Shown here one piece after another: positions 54,476 to 62,637 of a DNA stretch of 64,000 bases (positions are counted from its first letter, which is position 1; each line of letters begins with the position of its first letter). The notes beneath the pieces are model-generated. The model did no database searches and was not told where the DNA came from. It saw nothing but the letters and a program-made list of their open reading frames with translations. The DNA comes from Comamonas testosteroni ATCC 11996 (GTDB taxonomy: Bacteria > Pseudomonadota > Gammaproteobacteria > Burkholderiales > Burkholderiaceae_C): the NCBI RefSeq assembly GCF_000241525.1, contig NZ_AHIL01000026.1, forward strand, positions 186,001-250,000, written 5' to 3'. The position numbers and the translations under genes were made by a program.

Positions 54476-55428
54476 GGCTGCTGGTCCGCAGCCAGCGCAG
54501 GAGCACGATAGACCATGACCTTGAGGCTGCGCTCCTCGTCCACATCGGCAAATACGGCCGGGTTGGCCAGGCGCTCGACGAACTGCAGCTCGGGTGCGAT
54601 TTCCGCCATCTGCTCGCGCAGGAAGTCGGTGCCGAGTTCGGGTGCGTTCAGGCACAGCAGGACCTGGCCGCCCGGCACCAGCAGATCGGGCAGGCGGCGC
54701 ATCAGGCGCGCATAGTCCTTGGTGGCGATGAAGCTGCCTTTCTGGTAGCTGGGCGGGTCCACGACGATCAGGTCGTACGGTCCGCTGCGGTTGATCTTGC
54801 CCCAGCTGCTGAAAATATCGTGGGCGGCGAAGCTGGCGCCCGCCTTGACTCCGTTGAGCTGATGGTTGTGCTGGCCCGTGGCCAGAGCGCCCTTGCTCAT
54901 GTCCATATTGAGAACCTGGCCCGCACCAGCCAGCTTGGCCACGACCGAGAACGCGCAGGTATAGGCAAACAGATTGAGCACCTTCATGCGCGCGGGCCGC
55001 TCATGGGCCAGCACCTGTCGGCGCACCCAGTCGCGGCCGGCGGCCATGTCGAGGAACAGGCCGTGGTTCTGCCCGCGTGCGATATGGATCAGATAGCGGG
55101 CGCCGTTCTCTGTGACCACATGCGGCTCGGGCAGCTCGCCGGCCATGACGCGGGTGTCGACCTTGCCGCCGCTTTCGCGGCTCTGGAAGGCCCAGGTCAG
55201 GGGCAGCCCGGCCGGGGCGATCTGCTGCCAGCGCTGCTCCAGCGCCTGACCGATCTGGCTCAGCTGGGCTTCCTCCATGGGAGCAAAGCTGGTCAGCACG
55301 ATGACGGGCGCAAAGGCATCCAGCGAGATCTGCTCGCAGCCCGGATACCGCCCGCCGCGACCATGAAAGATGCGCTGGGCATCGGTAGGAAAAGGCATCT
55401 GGGCAATGGCGTCGAGCAGGGCTTGCAT
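54472..55428 (-). CDS. Class I SAM-dependent methyltransferase (RlmI-like, 23S rRNA type)
   Basis: 318 residues. The SAM-binding segment LNLFAYTCAFSVVAKLAGAGQVLN (in outline) and the catalytic DPPSYQKGSF motif match the RlmI/RlmK-type and Methyltrans_SAM families. No clear PUA domain is visible at the N-terminus, so exact rRNA position cannot be assigned. It probably modifies ribosomal RNA. It is coupled by 4 bp to the downstream esterase gene. Confidence 0.85.
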   Translation of the reverse strand: MQALLDAIAQMPFPTDAQRIFHGRGGRYPGCEQISLDAFAPVIVLTSFAPMEEAQLSQIGQALEQRWQQIAPAGLPLTWAFQSRESGGKVDTRVMAGELPEPHVVTENGARYLIHIARGQNHGLFLDMAAGRDWVRRQVLAHERPARMKVLNLFAYTCAFSVVAKLAGAGQVLNMDMSKGALATGQHNHQLNGVKAGASFAAHDIFSSWGKINRSGPYDLIVVDPPSYQKGSFIATKDYARLMRRLPDLLVPGGQVLLCLNAPELGTDFLREQMAEIAPELQFVERLANPAVFADVDEERSLKVMVYRAPALAADQQP

Positions 55429-55578
55429 GGAGAGAAAACAGTCACACGGTCAAACAAGCCGCCAGTGTAGGCATTGCAGCGAGCTCCTGTGGCCAGGGCG
55501 GCACATGTCCCTTGCAATGCTTGGCGGCGTGGGCCGGCGTTGACGGCCTCGGGCCTCGCGCCGCCCGCATCTGTTCAC

Positions 55579-55884
55579 TCAGTGGTAGATGCGCCGCACA
55601 TCGAAGAAACAGCTTTCGGTGCCGCCAATGCCTTGCAGGCCAGCTTCGGCAGCGGCGCGGGCGGCTTTCATCCAGCGCTGGAAGGTGAGCTTGGCGTCGT
55701 CGGTGATTTCTTCGGGCGGGGTGTCCTCCAGGCTCTGCACCAGAGACAGTGCTTCGCCGACCTGTTCCTCCCCACCAAGCTGGCGGGCCAGTACGCGGGC
55801 ATAGCGTGCCTCGGCTTGATGGCGTTTGTCCTCGGGCAGCTCGGGGTAGTCGCAAAGAGAGACGGTGAAATGGGCTTCTTGCAT
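55579..55884 (-). CDS. Small protein of unknown function with an upstream LexA box
   Basis: 101 residues; I do not recognise a family. It is acidic in the middle (GGEEQVGEALSLVQSLEDTPPEE) and helix-rich, with a C-terminal GTESCFFDVRRIYH. No signal or membrane segment is present. A perfect CTGT-N8-ACAG LexA site lies 25 bp before the start codon, so expression after DNA damage is likely. It might be a regulator or inhibitor linked to repair; that is inference. The methylguanine methyltransferase gene is divergent on the other side. Confidence 0.7.
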   Translation of the reverse strand: MQEAHFTVSLCDYPELPEDKRHQAEARYARVLARQLGGEEQVGEALSLVQSLEDTPPEEITDDAKLTFQRWMKAARAAAEAGLQGIGGTESCFFDVRRIYH

Positions 55885-55908
55885 GTCCGTATATCCACAG
55901 TGTTTTGA

Positions 55909-55924
55909 CTGTGTAAATATACAG
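55909..55924. promoter_or_regulatory. LexA binding site (SOS box)
   Basis: CTGTGTAAATATACAG fits the CTGT-N8-ACAG pattern exactly, with an AT-rich spacer. It lies 25 bp before the small unknown gene (minus) and 76 bp before the ogt start (plus). On the minus strand it covers a TTTACA that could be the -35 of the small gene. A further inverted repeat, CACAGT-N6-ACTGTG, overlaps it (55896-55913). Confidence 0.75.
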
Positions 55925-56000
55925 TAATAAGCTGTTTTTACATCCAGTATTTTAAAAATTTTTGCGTGAGTACAAAGACGGCGTTTTGTAGACTGTGTGG

Positions 56001-56717
56001 ATGAATCACGCTGCTTCGCTGCCTTTTCCCGGTCATGCCTTGTTTGTCACGCGCATTGGTGCATGCGGGCTGGCCTGGAATGCCAGTGCCATCTGTGCGG
56101 TGCAACTGCCCGAGGCCAGCTGGGGCGAGACCCGGGAGCGCATGCTGCGGGGCCTGACCAAACGCCATGCGCTGCAGCCGCAGCGCGGGCCTGCAGTCTA
56201 TGGCGCCGTGACCTCCATCTCCGCTGCTCCGGGCTTTGCCGTGCAGGCCATGGCCGGGGTGCAGTGTCTGCTGGAAGGCGTGAACTTGCAGAGCGAGCAG
56301 GGCTGGGTCCAACCCTGCGCAGAGGCTGCGGCTGTTGGCGTGCTGGGCGATATGCGGCAGGCCTTCGCGCAGGAGTCGGGCGACGGCCTGCCCGATCTGC
56401 AGCAGATTGCACTCGATGAATTTGCCGTCCCTGCATTTCATTGCCGGGTCTATGCCTTCACGCGCGCGCTGGCACCGGGCCGGACCAGCACCTATGGAGA
56501 AGTTGCCGCAGCGCTGGGCGAGCCTGGTGCTGCGCGCGCCGTGGGCCAGGCGCTGGGAGCCAATCCGTTTGCGCCGATTGTTCCTTGTCACAGGGTACTG
56601 GCCGCTGGGCGGTCGCCGGGCGGGTTTTCGGGCGGACAGGGCGCTTTGACCAAGCTGCGCATGCTGGAGATAGAGGGCGGGGCCTGGGGCGGCACGCTGT
56701 CGCTGTTTGCCGATTGA
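56001..56717 (+). CDS. ogt: Methylated-DNA-[protein]-cysteine S-methyltransferase
   Basis: 238 residues from the ATG at 56001, longer than usual because of an extended N-terminal domain of about 150 residues. The active-site motif is PIVPCHRVLA, and the DNA-binding helix carries GRTSTYGEVAAALGEPGAARAVG in outline, with the Arg finger and the ANPFAP loop. It removes alkyl groups from O6 of guanine by suicide transfer to its cysteine. It faces the LexA box and the small unknown gene. Confidence 0.93.
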   Translation: MNHAASLPFPGHALFVTRIGACGLAWNASAICAVQLPEASWGETRERMLRGLTKRHALQPQRGPAVYGAVTSISAAPGFAVQAMAGVQCLLEGVNLQSEQGWVQPCAEAAAVGVLGDMRQAFAQESGDGLPDLQQIALDEFAVPAFHCRVYAFTRALAPGRTSTYGEVAAALGEPGAARAVGQALGANPFAPIVPCHRVLAAGRSPGGFSGGQGALTKLRMLEIEGGAWGGTLSLFAD

Positions 56718-56987
56718 AGGCGCTTGACACAATTTTCACTGGTTCGGCACAAGGCCTGGCCACAGCTTTCGTGCTGTCGGCAACTGCGTGCCCGCTCCCA
56801 CAGCCGTGACCTGTGGGTCCTGAAAACGGCTGCCGCGATGGGCCTGCCACCTGCGGGACAGGGCCGACACGCAGGTGACAACACAGGGCCTGAGGCCCCC
56901 GCACAATTCACGCAGCTTTTGACGGGCAGGCCTTGCAAGGCGCTGCGGACCCGGTTTGAACCTAGATAACAAACAGGAGACATGAGA

Positions 56988-57779
56988 ATGACACGTACGG
57001 TGCAGCAACTTTTCGATCTCTCGGGCAAGACGGCCCTGGTGACCGGTGGCTCGCGTGGCCTGGGTCTGCAGATGGCGCATGCGCTGGGAGAGGCGGGTGC
57101 GAAGATTTTGCTGAGCTCGCGCAAGGCCAAGGATCTGGAAGAGGCCGCAGCCGAGCTCAAGGCCGCTGGCATAGAGGCCGACTGGATTGCCGCCGACTGC
57201 TCGGACGAGGCTGACATCACCCGTCTGGCCAAGGAGGCCGTGCAGCGCCTCGGCCATGTGGACATTCTGATCAACAATGCCGGAGCCAGCTGGGGCGCCC
57301 CGGCCGAGGACCACCCGACGGCGGCCTGGGACAAGGTGATGAACCTGAATGTGCGCGGCTATTTTCTGCTGAGCCAGCAGATCGCCCGCCTGTCCATGCT
57401 GGAGCGCAAGAGCGGCCGCATCATCAATCTGGCGTCGATCGCCGGTCTGGGCGGCAATCCCACGGGCATGAAGACCATTGCCTACAACACCTCCAAGGGC
57501 GCGGTGATCAATTTCACGCGCGCGCTGGCCGGCGAGTGGGGCGAGCACGGCATCACCGTCAACGCCATCTGCCCGGGCTTTTTCAAGACCAAGATGGCAG
57601 CCGTGCTGATCGAGACGCTGGGCGAGGACGAAATGCGCTCTCATGCCCCGCTGCGTCGCCTGGGTGACGATGAGGATCTCAAGGGCCTGACGCTGCTTTA
57701 TGCCAGCGACGCCGGCAAGCACATCACCGGCCAGTGGATGGCCGTGGATGGTGGCGTGAGCGCTCTGGTCGGTGGTTGA
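56988..57779 (+). CDS. Short-chain dehydrogenase/reductase (KR/FabG-like)
   Basis: 263 residues from the ATG at 56988, with AGGAGA 7 nt upstream; the ATG at 56982 is too close to it. Motifs are GGSRGLG for the cofactor, NNAG, Ser in NLASIAG and the YNTSKGA catalytic pair, with the ending ITGQWMAVDGG. It probably reduces or oxidises a keto group of an acyl-CoA or a small carbonyl compound. Neighbours with thioesterase and NADP-dependent reductase activity support CoA or lipid metabolism. Confidence 0.9.
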   Translation: MTRTVQQLFDLSGKTALVTGGSRGLGLQMAHALGEAGAKILLSSRKAKDLEEAAAELKAAGIEADWIAADCSDEADITRLAKEAVQRLGHVDILINNAGASWGAPAEDHPTAAWDKVMNLNVRGYFLLSQQIARLSMLERKSGRIINLASIAGLGGNPTGMKTIAYNTSKGAVINFTRALAGEWGEHGITVNAICPGFFKTKMAAVLIETLGEDEMRSHAPLRRLGDDEDLKGLTLLYASDAGKHITGQWMAVDGGVSALVGG

Positions 57780-57905
57780 TGGTGGCGGATGAAGGGTGAG
57801 TCATGTTTTTTGTGCGGCGCAGCATTCTGAGACTGTCCGCCGCGCTTACATTCACGGTTCAGCTGCTGCGGTCTGCGGCGCATCACTCTTCTGAAAGGTT
57901 TCGCG

Positions 57906-58328
57906 GTGTTGTCATTTGGTCCTGAAATTCCCTTTGTGCATGAGCTGGGCTTCACCCTCCACAAGATGGAGGGGGGTGAGTCCGAGCTGCACTTCACACC
58001 GCGTCCCGAACATCTGAATTCCTTTGGCGTCACCCATGGCGGAGCCTCGATGACGCTGATGGATGTGACTATGGCAGTGGCTGCGCGCAGCGTGGATTTC
58101 GATCAGGGTGTGGTCACCATCGAGATGAAAACCTCGTTCATGCAGGCTGCCAATGGCCCGCTGGTGGGCAAGGGCGTGCTGCTGCATCGCACGGGCACCA
58201 TGGCTTTTACCGAAGGCCGCATCTACGATGCACAGGGCCGACTCTGCGTACATGCCACGGGCACCTTCAAGTACATGAAGCGCAAGCCCAAGGCGGACGG
58301 CGAGTTGCAAGCTCTTGCCACAGACTGA
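57906..58328 (+). CDS. PaaI-type hotdog thioesterase
   Basis: 140 residues with a GTG start at 57906. The hotdog fold signature HGGASMTLMDVTMAVAAR (HGG-x-x-x-x-x-x-D) and the strand VVTIEMKTSFMQAA are clear. It hydrolyses acyl- or aryl-CoA thioesters and frees CoA. It lies 126 bp after the SDR gene, on the same strand as the following oxidoreductases. Confidence 0.88.
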   Translation: MLSFGPEIPFVHELGFTLHKMEGGESELHFTPRPEHLNSFGVTHGGASMTLMDVTMAVAARSVDFDQGVVTIEMKTSFMQAANGPLVGKGVLLHRTGTMAFTEGRIYDAQGRLCVHATGTFKYMKRKPKADGELQALATD

Positions 58329-58348
58329 GGTCGATGGGCTGCTACTGT

Positions 58349-58436
58349 TTGATGAGCTGGTAGCGCTTATTCAGTCTGTTTTTTAGGTGAAAAAGGCTGT
58401 CAAGTCCTTTGAGATAAGGCGCTGATAGCTATCAAA
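58349..58436. repeat. REP-like element between thioesterase and NADP oxidoreductase genes
   Basis: TTTGATGAGCTGGTAGCGCTTA (58348-58369 in outline) and AAGGCGCTGATAGCTATCAAA (58416-58436) form an imperfect inverted repeat. The right arm is identical over 17 bases to 50260-50276. Confidence 0.7.
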
Positions 58437-58460
58437 TTGAAGTTCGAACAGGAGACAGAT

Positions 58461-59477
58461 ATGACGGTCAATCAGCAGATCCTTCTGGACAACCGCCCCC
58501 AGGGTGAGGCAGTGGAGAGCAATTTCAAGCTGGTGCAGTCGCCGCTGCCCACGGTGGGCGAGGGCCAGGTGCTGGTGCGTCACCACTATCTGAGCCTGGA
58601 CCCCTATATGCGCGGCCGCATGAACGACTCCAAGAGCTATGCCCAGCCCCAGCCACTGGGCGAGGTCATGCAGGGCGGCACGGTGGGCGAGGTTGTCGAG
58701 AGCCGCCACCCCAAGTTCAAGGCCGGCGACAAGGTGGTCGGCATGGGCGGCTGGCAGGAGTACTCGCTGCTCGACCCCAGCGTGCCCGGCGCGCTGCGCA
58801 AGGTCGACACCACCCATGTGCCGCTGTCCTACTACCTGGGTGCGGTGGGCATGCCGGGCGTGACGGCCTGGTACGGCCTGGTCAAGATCATCAACCCCAA
58901 GGCTGGCGAAACCGTGGTCGTCAGCGCCGCGACCGGTGCCGTGGGCAGCGCCTTTGTGGCGCTGGCCAAGGCGCGCGGCTGCCGCGTGGTGGGGATTGCG
59001 GGCGGTGCCGAGAAATGCCGCTACGCCGTGCATGAGCTGGGCTTTGATGCCTGTATCGACTACCGCGAGCACCCCGATACCAAGACCATGGCCAAGGCCT
59101 TGAAGGACGCCTGCCCCAACGGCATCGACGGCTATTTCGAGAACGTGGGCGGCTATATCTTCGACGCCGTGCTGCTGCGCACCAATGCCTTTGCGCGTGT
59201 GGCCCTGTGCGGAATGATTGCCGGCTATGACGGCCAGCCCCTGCCGCTGGCCAACCCGGCGCTGCTGCTGGTCAACCGCATCAAGCTCGAAGGCTTTATC
59301 GTCAGCGAGCACATGGAAGTCTGGGGCGAGGCCCTGACCGAGCTGGGCGGCCTGGTGGCAGCCGGCAAGCTCAAGCCGCGCGAGACGATTTCCCAAGGTC
59401 TGGCCTCGGCGCCCGGTGCGTTTCTGGGTCTGCTCAAGGGCAAGAACTTCGGCAAGCAGCTGGTGAAGCTGATTTAA
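58461..59477 (+). CDS. NADP-dependent oxidoreductase of the MDR family (leukotriene B4 dehydrogenase-like, CurA-like)
   Basis: 338 residues from the ATG at 58461, preceded by AGGAGAC. The zinc-free medium-chain reductase pattern is seen: LSLDPYMRGRMND, GMPGVTAWYGL, the AATGAVGS cofactor motif and YFENVGG. Members reduce the double bond of alpha,beta-unsaturated ketones or aldehydes with NADPH. It may detoxify electrophiles or act in catabolism. A long GC-rich repeat follows. Confidence 0.93.
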   Translation: MTVNQQILLDNRPQGEAVESNFKLVQSPLPTVGEGQVLVRHHYLSLDPYMRGRMNDSKSYAQPQPLGEVMQGGTVGEVVESRHPKFKAGDKVVGMGGWQEYSLLDPSVPGALRKVDTTHVPLSYYLGAVGMPGVTAWYGLVKIINPKAGETVVVSAATGAVGSAFVALAKARGCRVVGIAGGAEKCRYAVHELGFDACIDYREHPDTKTMAKALKDACPNGIDGYFENVGGYIFDAVLLRTNAFARVALCGMIAGYDGQPLPLANPALLLVNRIKLEGFIVSEHMEVWGEALTELGGLVAAGKLKPRETISQGLASAPGAFLGLLKGKNFGKQLVKLI

Positions 59478-59501
59478 CCCCCCTGAGGCTGAAAAAAATC
59501 A

Positions 59502-59605
59502 CCCCCTGAGGCGCTTTGCGCCTTCCCCCTCTCTCGCTTCGCTGGAGGGGGACGATGCCTTCGCCGGGGCGGCCCCGCCGCGAGGCGGCTCTTGCTTGGC
59601 ATCTC
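59502..59605. repeat. Dispersed GC-rich repeat before the SDR gene
   Basis: The first 27 bases equal 22777-22803. Further pieces (GGGGGACGATGCC, GAGGCGGCTCTTGCTTGG) recur after iscA and pmdB. A truncated copy of the first few bases (59478-59486, CCCCCCTGAGG) lies just upstream, suggesting partial duplication. Confidence 0.75.
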
Positions 59606-59665
59606 TGATCTGGAGTGCGCCAGTTGCAGGCGCTATTTCCATTTTAAAAATATCCGGAGACAAGA

Positions 59666-60571
59666 ATGATCACGAATTTCGCGGGAAAGACGGCGGTTCT
59701 GACGGGTGCGGGCTCGGGCTTCGGGCTGGAGTGCGCGCGCATTGGAGCTGCCAGAGGCATGAATCTGGTGCTGGTCGATGTGCAGCAGGAGGCGCTGGAC
59801 AAGGCCGAGGCCGAGCTCAAGGCCGCCGGTGCCAAGGTGCTGGCGCGCAGGGTCGATGTGTCGGATGCGGCGCAGATGGAACGACTGGCTGCCGAGGTCA
59901 AGGAGACCTTTGGCGCGCCCCACTTTATCTTCAACAACGCGGGCGTCGGTGCTGGCGGCCTGGTCTGGGAAAACACGGTGGCCGACTGGCAATGGGTGCT
60001 GGGCGTCAATGTCTGGGGCGTGATCCATGGCGTGCGCCTGTTCACACCCATGATGCTGGAAGCCGCCAAGGCCGATCCCGCCTATGAAGGCCATATCGTC
60101 AACACCGCCAGCATGGCCGGTCTGCTGGCGCCGCCGAACATGGGTATCTACAACGTCAGCAAGCATGCGGTGGTCTCGCTGACCGAGACGCTGTACCAGG
60201 ACCTGGCCCTGGTCTCGGACCAGGTCAGTGCCAGTCTGCTCTGCCCCTTCTTCGTGCCCACGGGCATAGGTCACAGCGAGCGCAACCGTCCCCAGGGCCT
60301 GGAGGCCCAGCCTTTGACGGCCAGCCAGAAGATAGGCCAGGCCATGACCGACAAGGCCGTTGGCTCGGGCAAGGTTACGGCGACCGAGGTGGCGCAGAAG
60401 GTTTTCGATGCGATTGCGTCGGGTCAGTTCTATATCTACAGCCACCCGCAGGCCCTGGGCTCGGTGCAGGTGCGACTGGAGGATGTGGTGCAGGGCCGCA
60501 ACCCGACGGATCCGTTCGCGCACAAGCCCGAACTGGGCGAGAGCCTCAAGGCGGCGCTGCGCGCAGGCTGA
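59666..60571 (+). CDS. Short-chain dehydrogenase/reductase
   Basis: 301 residues. Cofactor motif GAGSGFG, NNAG (FNNAGVG), Ser in NTASMAG and YNVSKHA catalytic pair are complete. The C-terminal 60 residues extend beyond the classical core, as in the SDR group with C-terminal cap involved in acyl or retinol-type substrates. GGAGAC precedes the ATG. A terminator follows directly, so this ends the transcription unit. Confidence 0.9.
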   Translation: MITNFAGKTAVLTGAGSGFGLECARIGAARGMNLVLVDVQQEALDKAEAELKAAGAKVLARRVDVSDAAQMERLAAEVKETFGAPHFIFNNAGVGAGGLVWENTVADWQWVLGVNVWGVIHGVRLFTPMMLEAAKADPAYEGHIVNTASMAGLLAPPNMGIYNVSKHAVVSLTETLYQDLALVSDQVSASLLCPFFVPTGIGHSERNRPQGLEAQPLTASQKIGQAMTDKAVGSGKVTATEVAQKVFDAIASGQFYIYSHPQALGSVQVRLEDVVQGRNPTDPFAHKPELGESLKAALRAG

Positions 60572-60585
60572 GCGTGAGGGAGTTG

Positions 60586-60617
60586 AAAAAGCCTTGCCGC
60601 AGCGGCAAGGCTTTTTT
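60586..60617. terminator. Bidirectional terminator
   Basis: GCCTTGCC (60591-60598) pairs with GGCAAGGC (60604-60611), flanked by A-run and T-run. It serves the SDR gene on the plus strand and the secreted protein gene on the minus strand, whose stop codon it touches. Confidence 0.9.
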
Positions 60618-61237
60618 CATGGCGTGGTCGAAGTCTGGGGGCCGAGCTCGGCCTCGGTGGCCGGGCGCACCAGGCGCAGCAGCAGGGCATTGCCCTTGCC
60701 CATATCGGGCACAGCCTGTAGCGTCTCGGTGTTGACTGCCCAGGCCTGCTGGGCCGAGAGACCGGAGATGCTGCTGGATTTGTCCACCTGGGCGTAGTTG
60801 TAGGTGTTCAGGCGCTGGGCATTCACGGCGGCCGTGCCCGTCCAGTGCCAGTCGCGCGGCGCATTGGGAAAGAGTTCCGGGTTCAGACCCTGGGGCTTGC
60901 TGCTGCGGTCCAGCAGGCGCTTGAGCTCATTGACGCGCGGCAGCCGCCAGCGCAGGTTTTCGGCCTTGCTGCGTTCTGCGGCATGGGTTGCGGCCTGCTT
61001 GTAGCTGAAGACCTCGGCCTGGCCGCTGCAGGTCTTGCCATTCCAGCTCATGCCCTCGGCGCAGCGGGGCCATGCCAGCTTGGCGCGCGTGTCTATCACC
61101 ATGTTTCCATCCGGTGAAGGCACAAAGGCTGGGGCCGCTGCGGCGGGCTGCGCGCTGGCCGACTGAGACAGACATAGCGCAGCGAGTGCGCTCAGGAGTG
61201 AAAAGGGCAGACGTGGGGAGGAGCTTGCAGCAATCAC
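60617..61237 (-). CDS. Secreted DUF1566/Lcl-domain-like protein
   Basis: 206 residues with a signal peptide (about 1-29, ending SASA). The mature part contains two cysteines in WPRCAEGMSWNGKTCSG and a pattern (DTRAKLAWPRC, RWRLPRVNELKRLLDRS) resembling the DUF1566/Lcl domain found in surface and adhesion-like proteins. Its function is unknown. It is isolated, convergent with the SDR gene and divergent from the MFS gene. Confidence 0.78.
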   Translation of the reverse strand: MIAASSSPRLPFSLLSALAALCLSQSASAQPAAAAPAFVPSPDGNMVIDTRAKLAWPRCAEGMSWNGKTCSGQAEVFSYKQAATHAAERSKAENLRWRLPRVNELKRLLDRSSKPQGLNPELFPNAPRDWHWTGTAAVNAQRLNTYNYAQVDKSSSISGLSAQQAWAVNTETLQAVPDMGKGNALLLRLVRPATEAELGPQTSTTP

Positions 61238-61437
61238 GGCGAGAGCAGGTAAGGGTAGTTGAGCCCATTGTGCTTGTCGTCCAGGTGGTCATGGCCTGGA
61301 TGACCGGGCCTAAAGCCTCGTAATTGGCGGCTTAGGCACAGGCGGTGACTGGTTGTCTGGCGTGAGCCTGCACCGTCATGCAGGAAACCGGCGCCTGCTC
61401 AGCACATAAATCAAGTTACCACGACAATCACACCCCT

Positions 61438-62637
61438 ATGCAAGCTTCTGTTTCCCTGCGCCTGGTTCTGATTCTCGGCCTGTTGTCGGCCATAGGGCCT
61501 TTCGCCATCGATATGTATCTGCCGGCCTTGCCGCAGATCGGCGCCAGCCTGGATGCCCAGGTCGGTGCCGTGCAAGCCAGCCTGACCGCGTTCTTTCTCT
61601 CCATCGGTGTGGGCCAGCTGCTCTACGGCCCGGTCTCCGACATGCTGGGTCGCAAGCCGCCGCTGTACTTTGGCCTGACGGTGTTTGCCGTCGCCAGCGT
61701 GGGATGTGCGCTGGCGCCCAATATCGAGACCCTGGTGGCGTTTCGCTTTGTGCAGGGTCTGGGCGCTGCGGCCTGCATGGCCGTGCCGCGTGCTGTGGTG
61801 CGCGATCTGCATACCGGCCACGCAGCCGCACGAATGATGTCGCTGCTGATGCTGGTCTTCAGCGTCTCGCCGATTCTGGCGCCGCTGGCCGGCAGTGGCG
61901 TGATTGCCCTGGCCGGCTGGCGTGCCGTGTTCTGGGTCGTGGCCGTCGCAGCCGTGCTGGGCCTGATCGCCACCTGGCGAGGCGTGGAAGAGACCCGCAC
62001 CGCCGAAGCGCGGCTGGACAGCAGCCTGGGCGGTGCACTCAAGGCCTATCTGATCCTGTTGCGGGACTGGCATTACCTGGGCCTGGTGTTCATCGGCGGC
62101 TGCGCCATGGCGGGCTTTTTTGTCTACCTGGCGGGCTCGCCGTTTGTGCTCATCAACTACTACGGCCTCTCGTCCACGCAGTACAGCATGGCGTTCGCGC
62201 TCAACTCCATCGCCTTCATCGGTGCGGCGCAGCTGACGGGTCGGCTGGGTCAGCGCTTTGGCCTGGTCAATGTGGTCAAGGCCGCAGCTTCTGCCTCGGG
62301 CGTGACCATGGCTGCATTGCTGGTCTATTACCTGCTGGGCGGCGAGCAGTTGACGGTGCTGATCGTGCTTTACTTCATTGCCAGCGCCTTCATGGGACTG
62401 GTGATTCCCACGACCTCGGTGCTGGCCCTGGAAGAGCATGGCGAGATTGCCGGCACGGCCTCTGCCTTGCTGGGAACGCTGCAGATGCTGAGCGGAGCGG
62501 CAGCCATGCAGATCGTGGGGCATTTTTCCAATGGCAAGCCCCTGCCCATGGTGGTGGGCATGGCGACCGGAGCCCTGGTGGGCGTGGCGCTGACCTGGAT
62601 CACGCTGGGCCGTGTACACCGAGTCGCCCATGACTGA
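61438..62637 (+). CDS. MFS multidrug efflux transporter, Bcr/CflA family
   Basis: 399 residues from the ATG at 61438, about 12 membrane segments. The N-terminal FAIDMYLPALPQI and the motif A-like GPVSDMLGRKPPLYFG are diagnostic of Bcr/CflA drug/H+ antiporters. It likely exports small toxic compounds such as chloramphenicol-like or bicyclomycin-like molecules. Its stop overlaps the start of the following MFS gene by 8 bp. Confidence 0.93.
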   Translation: MQASVSLRLVLILGLLSAIGPFAIDMYLPALPQIGASLDAQVGAVQASLTAFFLSIGVGQLLYGPVSDMLGRKPPLYFGLTVFAVASVGCALAPNIETLVAFRFVQGLGAAACMAVPRAVVRDLHTGHAAARMMSLLMLVFSVSPILAPLAGSGVIALAGWRAVFWVVAVAAVLGLIATWRGVEETRTAEARLDSSLGGALKAYLILLRDWHYLGLVFIGGCAMAGFFVYLAGSPFVLINYYGLSSTQYSMAFALNSIAFIGAAQLTGRLGQRFGLVNVVKAAASASGVTMAALLVYYLLGGEQLTVLIVLYFIASAFMGLVIPTTSVLALEEHGEIAGTASALLGTLQMLSGAAAMQIVGHFSNGKPLPMVVGMATGALVGVALTWITLGRVHRVAHD

